Source: Bacteroides sp.
GTDB lineage: Bacteria; Bacillota; Clostridia; Oscillospirales; Acutalibacteraceae
DNA: 64,000 bases
Assembly (NCBI GenBank): GCA_023665085.1
Contig: JAMPEQ010000009.1
Span: 25,410-89,409 of the forward strand
Reading direction: 5' to 3'
The position numbers and the translations under genes were made by a program. The first letter of the stretch is position 1; every line of letters starts with the position of its first letter. Under the pieces are notes generated by a model. It was given only the letters and a program-made list of their open reading frames with translations. It made no database searches and was not told where the DNA came from. Shown piece by piece: positions 24,202 to 33,486 of the stretch.

Positions 24202-25764
24202 TTACCAAGCCATAGTATCATCAAAATCAACAAGAGTAGGATCAACAGGCTCTTCCTGAAGCACTGTAGTCATGTACTTGTTAATCTGCTCACGCATATC
24301 TCTTCTTGAAATTGTTCTTGGATCCATAAGATCCTGCTGTACCCAGATGAAATTAACATTTCTTTCTCTTGCCTGATCGTCAAATATGCCGTTAAGTCCA
24401 TCCATACCCTTGCAGGAAATCTGGTCATACATAATTACTGTGTCGGCATTAAATTCATCAACAATTCTCCAAAGCTCGTCAACAACATTTTGATATCCGC
24501 CCTTTGTGTGCTTTCTCATTGTTGTTCGCTGAAGAGTTTTTGCATAAGTGCCGAGAGACTTTTCTTTGTCCTCTGTGTCGTACATGATGTATGAAATCAT
24601 TGTTTCCATATCCATTACAACATTTACACCCCAGCAGTTTTCAAGCCAGTTAGCAAGGCTTGTGTAGTAGTTTGCAGGGCATGACCAAACAATTGCTCTG
24701 TGGCGCATTTCCTTTGAACAAGGTGTTTTCTTTTTATAAGCATTCATCATAATTTTATTAACTTTCTTGTCAATTTTAAGAAAACGCTTATCATAACCGC
24801 CTGAAATATGGAAATAGAAAAGACGATAAAGCCAGAAGGTTGCACCTGTCATCTGAGGATAATCAGTTCTGTTTATTTCCCACTTCTGAAGCTCATATTC
24901 AAGCTGTTTATTATAATCTCTCATTGCACTGAAGAAGGCATCCCAGTCAAACTTTTCACCGGTTTGCTTCTCAATAAACTTGATGCATTCCTTAACTTCT
25001 GTTACAGCATATTCCTGAACCTCCTCCTCAGTATAACGAAGAGGTACGTTGATAACATAGGTCGGAATTCTGAATCTTCTGTCAATATACGCAGAATTCA
25101 TAACAGAGCCGTCACAAGGCATATTGCAGGTGATTGAGCATTTGCCAAGCATGGGATAATCATCATTGATTGCAACGCCTGCCTCTGCTGACGGAAGAGG
25201 GCAAATATCGGCAGGAACACCATATCCCTCTGTAATATCAAGATAATGCGGAGTAATCTGCTGGTCTACCATTGACGCAAGGAAAATCGGAACAGTTGAA
25301 ACATGATTATCTTTAAGATTAGGAAAGCCTGCCATAAGCTCTGATGAAAAGATTTCGTCAACATTTACTGTTCTGTCAGCCATTTTTGGATTTTTGTGAA
25401 AATGCTTGTCGTTAGCAAGCAAATAATTAATCATATCGGTTGTAGGCTTAACAAGACCATTAAAATGGAGGTGGGTAATCCTGAGCTGCGGACCTCGAAG
25501 ACCTTCTGTATGGCGGTCAACCCATGCAGGAGCAGAAAGATAGCTTGCCATCCAGCGATAATTCCAAATTCCTCTGATTGATGAGATCGGTGCTTTGAGC
25601 ACCATAACAATCATGTCCTTCCAGGTTATCAGCCAGCGGTAGTAGTCATACATGGTGTCTTTAATTCCACGCCACTCTCTGTGCTTTAATAAGCCTGTTT
25701 TATCCTGATGCAGATTGCCGAGATTTTTCGGCTGATTTTGCCAAATATTTTTCAGCTTACTCAT
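24202..25764 (-). CDS. Large HgdB/double-cubane-type iron-sulfur subunit
   Basis: A 520-residue member of the 2-hydroxyacyl-CoA dehydratase D-component superfamily (HgdB/FldB/double-cubane cluster proteins). An N-terminal extension of about 100 residues, rich in Trp and Tyr, precedes the two Rossmann-like lobes. Candidate cluster ligands are KCSITCNMPCDG (about 208-219), VWSCPANYY near 359 and YDQISCKGMDG near 455. The start overlaps the stop of the shorter HgdB-like gene. No CoA-transferase or hydroxyacyl-CoA genes are nearby, so a classical fermentative dehydratase is doubtful; a double-cubane-type reductase of small molecules fits as well. Confidence 0.82.
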   Translation of the reverse strand: MSKLKNIWQNQPKNLGNLHQDKTGLLKHREWRGIKDTMYDYYRWLITWKDMIVMVLKAPISSIRGIWNYRWMASYLSAPAWVDRHTEGLRGPQLRITHLHFNGLVKPTTDMINYLLANDKHFHKNPKMADRTVNVDEIFSSELMAGFPNLKDNHVSTVPIFLASMVDQQITPHYLDITEGYGVPADICPLPSAEAGVAINDDYPMLGKCSITCNMPCDGSVMNSAYIDRRFRIPTYVINVPLRYTEEEVQEYAVTEVKECIKFIEKQTGEKFDWDAFFSAMRDYNKQLEYELQKWEINRTDYPQMTGATFWLYRLFYFHISGGYDKRFLKIDKKVNKIMMNAYKKKTPCSKEMRHRAIVWSCPANYYTSLANWLENCWGVNVVMDMETMISYIMYDTEDKEKSLGTYAKTLQRTTMRKHTKGGYQNVVDELWRIVDEFNADTVIMYDQISCKGMDGLNGIFDDQARERNVNFIWVQQDLMDPRTISRRDMREQINKYMTTVLQEEPVDPTLVDFDDTMAW

Positions 25765-26960
25765 TACTTGCCCTCCTTTGCCTTTTGAATTTTTTTAATT
25801 TCAAGACTTTCTACAAAAGCCTGAACTCTTGTTCTCAGCTGACCTGACGCACTTGCAGTATACTGCCTGTCAACTGTAACTGACGGAATTCCGAATTCGT
25901 TTGTCATTATGTGTGAGGCAAGAGCTCTTTCATAACCCCAGTACTCACAGAATTTTAACTGCTCATAAATGACACCGTCAGCATTGTATTCATTAACAAG
26001 ATATTTTACGTATTCTTTTCTGCCGTCAACCTTTTCGGTGCTCATATATCTAGGACACTGGCAGGTCTTCATATAATGAAGAACAATCTGCTCTAAAACA
26101 TCATCAGTATCGTTAAGAATTATCTCTTCTCTTCCCGGCAGAGAGCCGAAGCAATATCTGTCTGCCACAACAAGTGCACCTGATTCTTCAATAAGCTTTG
26201 TGAAATCAGGATCATCCATTTCTGAGCCGACTATAACTACTTTTGCACGGTAATTTTTCTTTTCGTCAGGAGTTCTTGTTTTAAGCTCTTCAGCTGTTTC
26301 ACGGAGTTTGTCAACAATAAGATATTTAGGACAGCAGTATGTAACAAGGTTTAACACATGAAATTCATAGCCGGTGATACGCGGATTTTCTTCCTTCCTG
26401 TATTCGCCGATTTCAGTTATAAGTCTGCAAATCTCATTGTGAAGCTCAACTGCTTTTCTGAGTGATGCCTCGCTGATATCAATTCCGTATACCTCGTGAA
26501 GCTTGTCAAGAACCTTCATCTGCATTTGATTTTTATAGTGCTTGATTGTATGAGGCTCTATCTTGAACGGAATATCAGCAATGGATACAAAAAACTTATC
26601 GTTATTAACAAGATTCAGTAATTCAAAATGCTCATACGCTCTGTTCATTTCTGAGCATGATTCAGAGCCGATTAACGCAGAAAGGAAGTTATATCCTCCT
26701 TCAATTCCTCGTTCTAAAAGAGCTTTTGAATATCCGCATAAATATGAACTCATATAATATGTTGCAATATCCATAGAACCTGTTCTAGGAGCTCTTAAAC
26801 GAACTGAAAAACAGTTGTCAAGGTTTAACAGCACCTCGGGAATATGATAGCAGGTGTATGCAAGAGCTTTTTTGCCTTCGCTGATAGCCTGCTGAACTAA
26901 CTCATTATTTGCTTCCTGAAGCAAATTTTCAAAGTAGATTAAATGTTTTAAGTCTTTCAT
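25764..26960 (-). CDS. HgdB-like iron-sulfur subunit of the dehydratase/double-cubane superfamily
   Basis: A 398-residue protein with the usual size and ending (VDRQYTASASGQLRTRVQAFVE) of the HgdB/BcrC family. Candidate [Fe-S] ligands include Cys102 (GSESCSEMN), the pair in TYCCPK near 228 and the cysteines of CQCPRYM and KFCEYWGYE near 310-345. These enzymes receive a low-potential electron from an HgdC-type activator, encoded two genes downstream. Both ends overlap neighbours by 1 bp, indicating a tightly coupled complex. The substrate cannot be read from sequence. Confidence 0.88.
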   Translation of the reverse strand: MKDLKHLIYFENLLQEANNELVQQAISEGKKALAYTCYHIPEVLLNLDNCFSVRLRAPRTGSMDIATYYMSSYLCGYSKALLERGIEGGYNFLSALIGSESCSEMNRAYEHFELLNLVNNDKFFVSIADIPFKIEPHTIKHYKNQMQMKVLDKLHEVYGIDISEASLRKAVELHNEICRLITEIGEYRKEENPRITGYEFHVLNLVTYCCPKYLIVDKLRETAEELKTRTPDEKKNYRAKVVIVGSEMDDPDFTKLIEESGALVVADRYCFGSLPGREEIILNDTDDVLEQIVLHYMKTCQCPRYMSTEKVDGRKEYVKYLVNEYNADGVIYEQLKFCEYWGYERALASHIMTNEFGIPSVTVDRQYTASASGQLRTRVQAFVESLEIKKIQKAKEGK

Positions 26961-27721
26961 TACAGCACCTCGATATTTTTAAGCGCTTCCTTCACGCCGA
27001 TAACTACATTAGAGTCGCTTGGAAGATTGAAAATATTTTTTCCCTGAATGTCAAACATTGACAAATTTTTGTCGTCATTGATATAGCTTAACACCTCTAT
27101 ACCATTTGTATCTATGTACTCTTTAAGAGAATCGTCTGCCATTCTGTTTACAATTGCACCGATTTTGTCATACATAACAAGATCGTCTGCAACTTTTTTT
27201 ATCGTATTGATAACCTGACATCCTTTTTTGCTCGGATCAGTTATAAGTAAAAGGTGCGAAACCTTTTCCATAACACGTCTGTTAATCTGCTCAATGCCGG
27301 CTTCTCCGTCAATTACGACATAATCAAATTCGTTTGATAAAATTGAAATAACCTCTTTGAGATACGAATTGATTTTGCAGTAGCATCCTGCCGTTTCAGG
27401 TCTGCCAACTGCAATGAAGGAATAACCGTCAGTTTCAACGAGTGCATCAAAAATGCGGTATTTTGCTTCGCCGAGAAGCTCAACAGCACCTCTTGTGTCA
27501 CCCTCATCTACAGATGCAATGATTTCCTTTCTGATATCGTCAATAGTCATTTTTACATCAATTCCCAGTGCGGTTGATAATCCCACAGCAGGATCAGCAT
27601 CAATGGCAAGTATTTTTTTGTCCTTATGCTTTTCTACTAAGCATCTTACTATTGTTGCAGAAAGAGAGGTTTTGCCTACTCCGCCTTTTCCTGCAACTGC
27701 AATAATTGTTGCTTTACTCAT
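26960..27721 (-). CDS. CooC/AcsF-type nickel-insertion ATPase
   Basis: A 253-residue MinD/SIMIBI-class ATPase. The deviant Walker A is AGKGGVGKTS (10-19), the Walker B-like strand is DYVVIDGEAG near 133-142, and a C-x-C pair (Cys113, Cys115 in GCYCKIN) matches the metal-binding motif of CooC. CooC-family proteins insert nickel into CO dehydrogenase, and AcsF does so for acetyl-CoA synthase. Neither complete enzyme is encoded here. The gene leads the operon, with a promoter and a Rex-like palindrome upstream, and overlaps the following HgdB-like gene. It may mature a metallocluster in that complex. Confidence 0.88.
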   Translation of the reverse strand: MSKATIIAVAGKGGVGKTSLSATIVRCLVEKHKDKKILAIDADPAVGLSTALGIDVKMTIDDIRKEIIASVDEGDTRGAVELLGEAKYRIFDALVETDGYSFIAVGRPETAGCYCKINSYLKEVISILSNEFDYVVIDGEAGIEQINRRVMEKVSHLLLITDPSKKGCQVINTIKKVADDLVMYDKIGAIVNRMADDSLKEYIDTNGIEVLSYINDDKNLSMFDIQGKNIFNLPSDSNVVIGVKEALKNIEVL

Positions 27722-27739
27722 TTTTCATCACCATGTTAA

Positions 27740-27768
27740 ATTATACACAATCCTGTCGATTAATGCAA
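27740..27768 (-). promoter_or_regulatory. Promoter of the CooC/dehydratase-like operon
   Basis: TTGCAT and TATAAT with a 17-bp spacer on the minus strand, just upstream of the CooC-like gene. Confidence 0.65.
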
Positions 27769-27775
27769 TTAGTTT

Positions 27776-27793
27776 TTGTCAAATAATTAACAA
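27776..27793. promoter_or_regulatory. Rex-like operator upstream of the CooC operon
   Basis: TTGTCAAATAATTAACAA differs at one base from the clostridial Rex consensus TTGTTAA-N4-TTAACAA. It ends 7 bp upstream of the -35 box of the minus-strand promoter, where binding could affect initiation. Confidence 0.6.
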
Positions 27794-27890
27794 TAATAAG
27801 AATAAATATTTATTAATGTACAGCAGGGTGTAAACTGTTCATATATTTTGATTTTCAGCATGGATTTATGTGTCGGCTTTGTTAATAATA

Positions 27891-27919
27891 TTGTAAAATA
27901 TTATTAGTTGTGATAAAAT
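27891..27919 (+). promoter_or_regulatory. Promoter of polA
   Basis: TTGTAA and TAAAAT with a 17-bp spacer, about 30 bp before the polA start. Confidence 0.55.
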
Positions 27920-27948
27920 ATATTCAATTATATATGTGAGGTATTTAT

Positions 27949-30549
27949 ATGAAATTATTAGTTCTTGACGGCAATAGTATTGTAAACCGTGCCTTTTACG
28001 GAATAAAACTGCTTACCACAAAAAATGGTGAATATACTAATGCTGTTTACGGATTTTTGAATATTCTTTTAAAGCTGAAGGATATGTGCAGCCCCGACTG
28101 CATTGCAGTTGCTTTTGATGTTCATGCACCTACCTTCAGACATAAAATGTATGATGCATACAAGGCAGGGCGTCATGGTATGCCTGATGAGCTTCGCTCG
28201 CAGATGCCGATTCTTAAGGAATTGCTGTCAAATCTCGGTATAGTAACTCTTGAAAAGGAGGGCTGGGAGGCCGATGATATTCTTGGTACTCTGGCAGAAG
28301 CATGCCGTAATAATGGTGATGAATGCTTCATTGCTACAGGTGACAGGGACTCTTTACAGCTTGCTCACGGCGGAGTAAAGGTTTTGCTTGCCAGAACAAA
28401 AATGGGACAGGCTGTAACAGATGTTTACGAGGAAAAAGCAATTGCCGAGGAATACGGAGTTACACCGCAGGAGCTTATACAGGTTAAGGCACTGCAGGGT
28501 GACAGCTCTGACAATATTCCCGGTGTTGCAGGTGTAGGTGCAAAGACTGCTCTTGATCTTATTCAGCGTTTCCATAGTATTGATTATATTTATGAAAATC
28601 TTGATGAAATTGATATAAAAGCAGGTGTAAGAACAAAGCTTGCAAAGGATAAGGAAAAAGCATACCTATCTCTTGATCTGGGCACTATCAGAACTAATGC
28701 TCCCGTAAGCCTTAATATTGAGGATTATAAGGTTGCAGACGGTGACAGGCAAAAAGCAGTATCACAGTTTGTAAGGCTGGAGCTGTTTTCGCTTATACCT
28801 AAATTCAATCTTGATCCTAACCAGGCGGCTGAGACACAGTCAGAAGCTGTTAAGCCCAGAGAAATAAGTCGTCTCACCTGTGTTGATGCTGATTATCTTC
28901 TTGACAGAATACGCGGAAATGACACATACTTTTATCCTGCCATGGTGGACGGCACAATTACTGATTTGTATTTTTCTTTTGACGATGAAATCATTGTAAT
29001 GCCAAGTGAAACTCCTGAATATTCCTATTTTGTCCGTAATTTTTTTATGGACGAAAATACGAAAAAATACAGCTATAATACAAAAGAGCTTCACAGACTT
29101 GCATGCAAATATGGTGTTGAGTTAAAAGGTGTCGGCGGTGATTTAATGCTTTCAGCTTATTTGCTGAGACCAAGTGACAGCAATTATGAATTAGAACATC
29201 TTTGTGTGGAATATGGTGTGGCAATTCCGGAATTTGTTGACTCTCTTGGTAAAAAGGATATGACTGTAGCTGTATCGTCTGCCGTTAAGCCATTGTTTGA
29301 GAAAACAAATAAGCTCCTTGAAGAAGCAAATGAAATAAATCTTCTGACAGATATCGAATTACCGCTTTCAGCAGTGCTTGCAAAGATGGAATATGCAGGC
29401 TTTGAGGTTGACCGAGAAGGAATAGAGCAGTTTGGAAAAATGCTTGGAGACAGAGTGAAGAGCCTTACCGATGATATTTATGAAAGTGTCGGCAGAGAAT
29501 TCAATATTAATTCTCCCAAGCAGCTTGGTACAGCACTTTTTGAGGATTTAGGTTTGCCTTGCAAAAAGAAAACCAAAACAGGTTACTCAACAAATGCAGA
29601 GGTTCTTGAGGGACTTATCAATGAACATCCTGTTATTTCAATGATACTTGAATATCGTTCCATTTCAAAGCTGAAGTCCACCTATTGTGACGGTCTGCTT
29701 AAGGTTATTGAAGAGGACGGAAGAATTCATACACGCTTTAATCAGGTTGAAACAAGAACCGGCAGAATATCATCTCTTGAACCTAATCTGCAGAATATTC
29801 CTATTCGCACAGAGCTTGGAAGGGAAATGCGAAAATTCTTTGTCGCAGGAGAGGGGAAGAAGCTTGTAGACGTTGACTACAGCCAGATTGAGTTAAGAGT
29901 GCTTTCTGATCTTGCCGATGACGAAACGATGATAAATGCCTTCAACAATGGTGATGATATTCATACAATTACTGCATCGCAGGTATTTAATATGCCTGTC
30001 GAAATGGTTACATCACAGATGAGAAGCAGTGCAAAGGCAGTTAATTTCGGCATAGTTTACGGTATCGGTGCATTTTCTCTTGCCAAGGATATAGGTGTAA
30101 GCAACAAAGAAGCAAAACAGTATATTGATAATTATCTTGCTACTTACAGCGGTGTTGACAGATATATGAAAGCTATGATTGATCTGGCAAAGGATAAGGG
30201 TTACAGTGAAACTCTGTTCCACAGAAAAAGATATCTTCCAGAGCTTGCATCTTCAAATCACATGATGCGGGCATTCGGTGAGCGTGTAGCAAGAAACATG
30301 CCTATACAGGGTACAGCTGCCGATATTATTAAAATTGCTATGGTGAAGGTTGATGCCAGATTAAAGGCAGAAAATATGAGATCGCATCTTATTCTGCAGG
30401 TTCATGATGAGCTTATTGTTGAAGCACCTGATGAAGAGGCTGAAAAGGCACTTGCCATAGTTACGGAAGAAATGGAAAATGCCTGCAAAATGAAAGTGCT
30501 TCTACGTGCTGACGGAAAAATCGGAAATACATGGTACGATGCACATTAA
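27949..30549 (+). CDS. polA: DNA polymerase I
   Basis: An 866-residue polymerase for Okazaki-fragment processing and repair. The 5'-3' exonuclease domain (about 1-290) has GNSIVNRAFYG, GWEADDILGT, TGDRDSLQL and GDSSDNIPG. The middle 3'-5' exonuclease-like domain (about 305-470) lacks a recognisable DxE motif, so proofreading is probably absent, as in Bacillus and Thermus enzymes. The polymerase domain shows TRTGRISSLEPNLQNIP, DYSQIELRVLSD, KAVNFGIVYG and QVHDELI. GTGAGG precedes the start. It leads an operon with rimI, a membrane protein and tsaD. Confidence 0.97.
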   Translation: MKLLVLDGNSIVNRAFYGIKLLTTKNGEYTNAVYGFLNILLKLKDMCSPDCIAVAFDVHAPTFRHKMYDAYKAGRHGMPDELRSQMPILKELLSNLGIVTLEKEGWEADDILGTLAEACRNNGDECFIATGDRDSLQLAHGGVKVLLARTKMGQAVTDVYEEKAIAEEYGVTPQELIQVKALQGDSSDNIPGVAGVGAKTALDLIQRFHSIDYIYENLDEIDIKAGVRTKLAKDKEKAYLSLDLGTIRTNAPVSLNIEDYKVADGDRQKAVSQFVRLELFSLIPKFNLDPNQAAETQSEAVKPREISRLTCVDADYLLDRIRGNDTYFYPAMVDGTITDLYFSFDDEIIVMPSETPEYSYFVRNFFMDENTKKYSYNTKELHRLACKYGVELKGVGGDLMLSAYLLRPSDSNYELEHLCVEYGVAIPEFVDSLGKKDMTVAVSSAVKPLFEKTNKLLEEANEINLLTDIELPLSAVLAKMEYAGFEVDREGIEQFGKMLGDRVKSLTDDIYESVGREFNINSPKQLGTALFEDLGLPCKKKTKTGYSTNAEVLEGLINEHPVISMILEYRSISKLKSTYCDGLLKVIEEDGRIHTRFNQVETRTGRISSLEPNLQNIPIRTELGREMRKFFVAGEGKKLVDVDYSQIELRVLSDLADDETMINAFNNGDDIHTITASQVFNMPVEMVTSQMRSSAKAVNFGIVYGIGAFSLAKDIGVSNKEAKQYIDNYLATYSGVDRYMKAMIDLAKDKGYSETLFHRKRYLPELASSNHMMRAFGERVARNMPIQGTAADIIKIAMVKVDARLKAENMRSHLILQVHDELIVEAPDEEAEKALAIVTEEMENACKMKVLLRADGKIGNTWYDAH

Positions 30550-30559
30550 CGGTGATTTT

Positions 30560-30985
30560 ATGACTATTGAAAAAATGTCTGAAAAATATATTGATAATGT
30601 ATATGAGATAGAAAAAATCTGCTTTTCTAATCCGTGGAGCAGAGAAGATTTGCGAAAACAGCTTGATATTTCTACATCTCATTTTATTGTTGCTGTTTCT
30701 GACAATAAAGCAGTAGGGTATATGGGTTTGCAGATTTTTTCAGGTGAGGGATATGTAACTAATGTGGCAGTTCTTCCTGAATACAGGGGGCAGGGAATTG
30801 CAAAAGAGCTGATAGCAGAACAGCTGAAAAATGAAATGACTTTTATTACTCTTGAGGTAAGAGAGAGCAATATCCCTGCAATAAAGCTTTATGTCAAAAT
30901 GGGCTTTGAAAATATGGGTATTCGTCCGAAATTTTATTCAAGCCCAACTGAAAATGCAGTTATTATGACAAGATATATGATTTAA
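30560..30985 (+). CDS. rimI: Ribosomal protein S18 N-acetyltransferase family (RimI)
   Basis: A 141-residue GNAT acetyltransferase. The acetyl-CoA site is VAVLPEYRGQGIAKELI near residue 70, followed by LEVRESNIPAIKLYVKMGF near 100, both characteristic of RimI. The ATG 10 bp after the polA stop is chosen, with GGTG just upstream; a longer start would overlap polA. Its neighbourhood with tsaD is the usual one, since rimI and tsaD lie together in many Firmicutes. Confidence 0.92.
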   Translation: MTIEKMSEKYIDNVYEIEKICFSNPWSREDLRKQLDISTSHFIVAVSDNKAVGYMGLQIFSGEGYVTNVAVLPEYRGQGIAKELIAEQLKNEMTFITLEVRESNIPAIKLYVKMGFENMGIRPKFYSSPTENAVIMTRYMI

Positions 30986-30995
30986 TGGAGAATTT

Positions 30996-32306
30996 ATGGC
31001 GAAAAGAGAAAAAGAAGCCTATGAGCTTGCAAAGAAAGTATTTGATGATTATTTCAGTAGACTTGCTGTAGAAAATATAAACATCAAATTTATAACCTAT
31101 CAGGAAAAGGCTGATGAAAAAAACAACAGAGTTTACAGCGCTGTTATTGATTATGATAATTTCAGGCAGTATGTAAATTTTTATGAAAAAGATATGGGTA
31201 ATGCGTTTGTGAACTGCGCATTTGAGTTTGACAAATATCTTTGCCATTTCGGTGAAATTCTGAATGCAATTGATTCAGATGATTTGTCTTTCTACTCTTA
31301 TCCTATGTGCTATAATGAAAATCTTATATTGTCTGCTCTCAGCAATATAATGAACGCAACAGAAAAATATATGGCTGACATCAGCTATATTGCAAATTCT
31401 GCAGAAATGCAGGAAAAGATTTATACAAATCTTGCAGAGCATGTTGATGAGGAAACGATTGCTGAAAAAGATGTTTTAACAGATTATGATGAGCAGTATT
31501 TTATTTTTGATGCTTTGATTTTTAATCTTGATGAGGGCTATCAGGATTTTTTAAATTCACTGAAAAGAAAGAAAAAGAAAGGCAAGCTTACAGATGCTTA
31601 CGAAATCAGAGCAGAAAGAGTATTATCTAAGCTAAGTAAAAAAGAACTGAAAAACGTTCATACCAAAGTAAAAAAGACCAAAGCAGATAAATTTTATATG
31701 TATGCTCCTTATGCGGTAATTGCGGTGATTTTTGCGATAATATTTGGTGCTGTCGGAGTTAAAGTTCAAATGAGTCTTTATAACGGATGTATTGGTGTTG
31801 ATTACTTCAGCTCTGCATTGGGATTTGGTGTTGCAGGTGCATCGCTTTCTGTTATACTGACAAGTCTGATTAATGATAAAATTTATAAAATTATTGTTCC
31901 TAAAAGTAAAAAAGATCATTTTGAAATGATTCTTGAGCTTGAAAAAAGCTCAGTGTGGGGAACGGTTTTGATAGCAGCCGGCACGATAGCTATAGCAGTG
32001 TTTTCTATTGTTATGTTTACTTGTTCGGGTTTTGGATTTAAGAATAATGAAATAAGACACAGGGAATATATATTTGAAACGTTTGAAACCTGTTATTTTG
32101 AAGATGTTGAAATTGCAGAGGTAAAGGGAACTGTAGACAGTGACGGCTACAGCGAATATATTGATACAGCGTATGCATTTAAGATTGGCGGCGAATGGTT
32201 TGATTATGGTGTGCCGGATGATGATGCAAAAAAGCTTATTGAAAGCAATATAGAAAAATATAACAAGCAGCTGAAAACTGCTGACTCGATAGAAGATTTA
32301 GAATAA
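30996..32306 (+). CDS. Membrane protein of unknown function between rimI and tsaD
   Basis: A 436-residue protein. The first ~225 residues are soluble and acidic, then highly basic (KRKKKKGK near 190). Three membrane helices follow (about 237-258, 272-292, 320-342). The C-terminal ~90 residues form a soluble, beta-rich domain with repeated Tyr/Asp pairs. The gene starts 10 bp after rimI and ends 17 bp before tsaD, so it is co-transcribed with tRNA-modification genes. I do not recognise the family, and nothing visible indicates an enzyme. Confidence 0.75.
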   Translation: MAKREKEAYELAKKVFDDYFSRLAVENINIKFITYQEKADEKNNRVYSAVIDYDNFRQYVNFYEKDMGNAFVNCAFEFDKYLCHFGEILNAIDSDDLSFYSYPMCYNENLILSALSNIMNATEKYMADISYIANSAEMQEKIYTNLAEHVDEETIAEKDVLTDYDEQYFIFDALIFNLDEGYQDFLNSLKRKKKKGKLTDAYEIRAERVLSKLSKKELKNVHTKVKKTKADKFYMYAPYAVIAVIFAIIFGAVGVKVQMSLYNGCIGVDYFSSALGFGVAGASLSVILTSLINDKIYKIIVPKSKKDHFEMILELEKSSVWGTVLIAAGTIAIAVFSIVMFTCSGFGFKNNEIRHREYIFETFETCYFEDVEIAEVKGTVDSDGYSEYIDTAYAFKIGGEWFDYGVPDDDAKKLIESNIEKYNKQLKTADSIEDLE

Positions 32307-32323
32307 AAGCCAAAGGAAAGACT

Positions 32324-33343
32324 ATGAAAATTTTAGGTATAGAATCCTCATGTGATGAAACTGCGGCAGCAGTGGTTGAGGACGGAAGAAAAGTTTTATC
32401 AAATGTAATAGCCACCTCGCTGGAGGAGCATAAACTTTACGGTGGTGTTGTGCCTGAGATTGCCTCACGCCGTCATGCAGAAAGTATAAGTTCCGTGGTT
32501 GAAGAGGCATTAAAAAATGCTGACTGCAAAATGTCTGATATTGATGCCATTGCAGTTACATATGCACCGGGTTTAATTGGTGCTCTTCTTGTGGGTGTTA
32601 ATTTTGCTAAGGGACTTGCGCTTGCAACAGATACGCCTCTTGTTCCTGTTCATCATATAAGAGGTCATATTGCATCAAATTATATTTCAAGTGATGCCAA
32701 ACCTCCATTTTTATGCCTTGTTGTCAGCGGCGGACATTCGCATATCGTTGCTGTAAACAGCTATACAGATTTTGAAATAATCGGAAAAACACGTGATGAT
32801 GCAGCAGGCGAGGCACTTGATAAGGCAGGCAGAACAATGGGGCTTGAATACCCCGGCGGAGTCAGCATTGACCGTATCAGTGCACAGGGTGACGAAAATG
32901 CTTTTAAATTCCCTAAACCGAGAGTATCAGGAAGTCCTTATGATTTTTCCTTCAGTGGTTTAAAAACATGTGTAATAAATACTGTGCATAATTCTCAGCA
33001 AAAGGGAATAGACATTAATACTGCTGACTTGGCGGCTTCGTTTCAAAAAGGTGTTGTTGACTGTCTTATAACTAATCTTGAAAAAGCGGCAGTTGATAAA
33101 GGCTTTGATAAGATTGTTATAGCAGGCGGTGTTTCTGCAAATTCAAAACTCAGAAAAGAGGCGGAATGCCTGTGCAAAAAGCACGGATGGCAGTTTTATC
33201 TTCCGCTTATGAAGTACTGCGGTGATAATGCAGCAATGATTGCTTCGCAGGGATATTATGAATTTAAGCAGGGCGTTCAGGCTGCTGAAAATCTTAATGC
33301 CTATGCAACTATGCCTATTGATAAAAGCTACAAAACTGATTAA
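32324..33343 (+). CDS. tsaD: tRNA N6-adenosine threonylcarbamoyltransferase
   Basis: A 339-residue ASKHA-fold enzyme that transfers threonylcarbamoyl to A37 of ANN-decoding tRNAs together with TsaB/TsaE. The N-terminus ILGIESSCDETAAAVVEDG, the metal-binding HHIRGHIASNY near 108-118, VVSGGHSH near 133 and IAGGVSANSKLR near 265 identify it. AAGGAAAG precedes the start. It ends the polA-rimI operon. tsaB and tsaE are not in the window. Confidence 0.97.
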   Translation: MKILGIESSCDETAAAVVEDGRKVLSNVIATSLEEHKLYGGVVPEIASRRHAESISSVVEEALKNADCKMSDIDAIAVTYAPGLIGALLVGVNFAKGLALATDTPLVPVHHIRGHIASNYISSDAKPPFLCLVVSGGHSHIVAVNSYTDFEIIGKTRDDAAGEALDKAGRTMGLEYPGGVSIDRISAQGDENAFKFPKPRVSGSPYDFSFSGLKTCVINTVHNSQQKGIDINTADLAASFQKGVVDCLITNLEKAAVDKGFDKIVIAGGVSANSKLRKEAECLCKKHGWQFYLPLMKYCGDNAAMIASQGYYEFKQGVQAAENLNAYATMPIDKSYKTD

Positions 33344-33391
33344 ATACAAATAACCTTATTGTTACATTTTAATGAATTTTGATATGTTCTA

Positions 33392-33419
33392 TTGAATTTT
33401 TGCTATTTTTTGCTATAAT
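33392..33419 (+). promoter_or_regulatory. Promoter of pckG
   Basis: TTGAAT and TATAAT with a 16-bp spacer. The predicted start leaves a leader of about 60 nt. Confidence 0.65.
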
Positions 33420-33486
33420 AGTGTGGAATGAAAAGTTATATGCTTTTTCATCTGTATTACAAACTATATAATAAAGGAGATAAATT

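Noticed and set aside
22533..27721. Complete CO dehydrogenase/acetyl-CoA synthase locus
   Set aside because: Only a CooC-type ATPase and a fragment-like domain are present; catalytic CODH and full ACS genes are absent.
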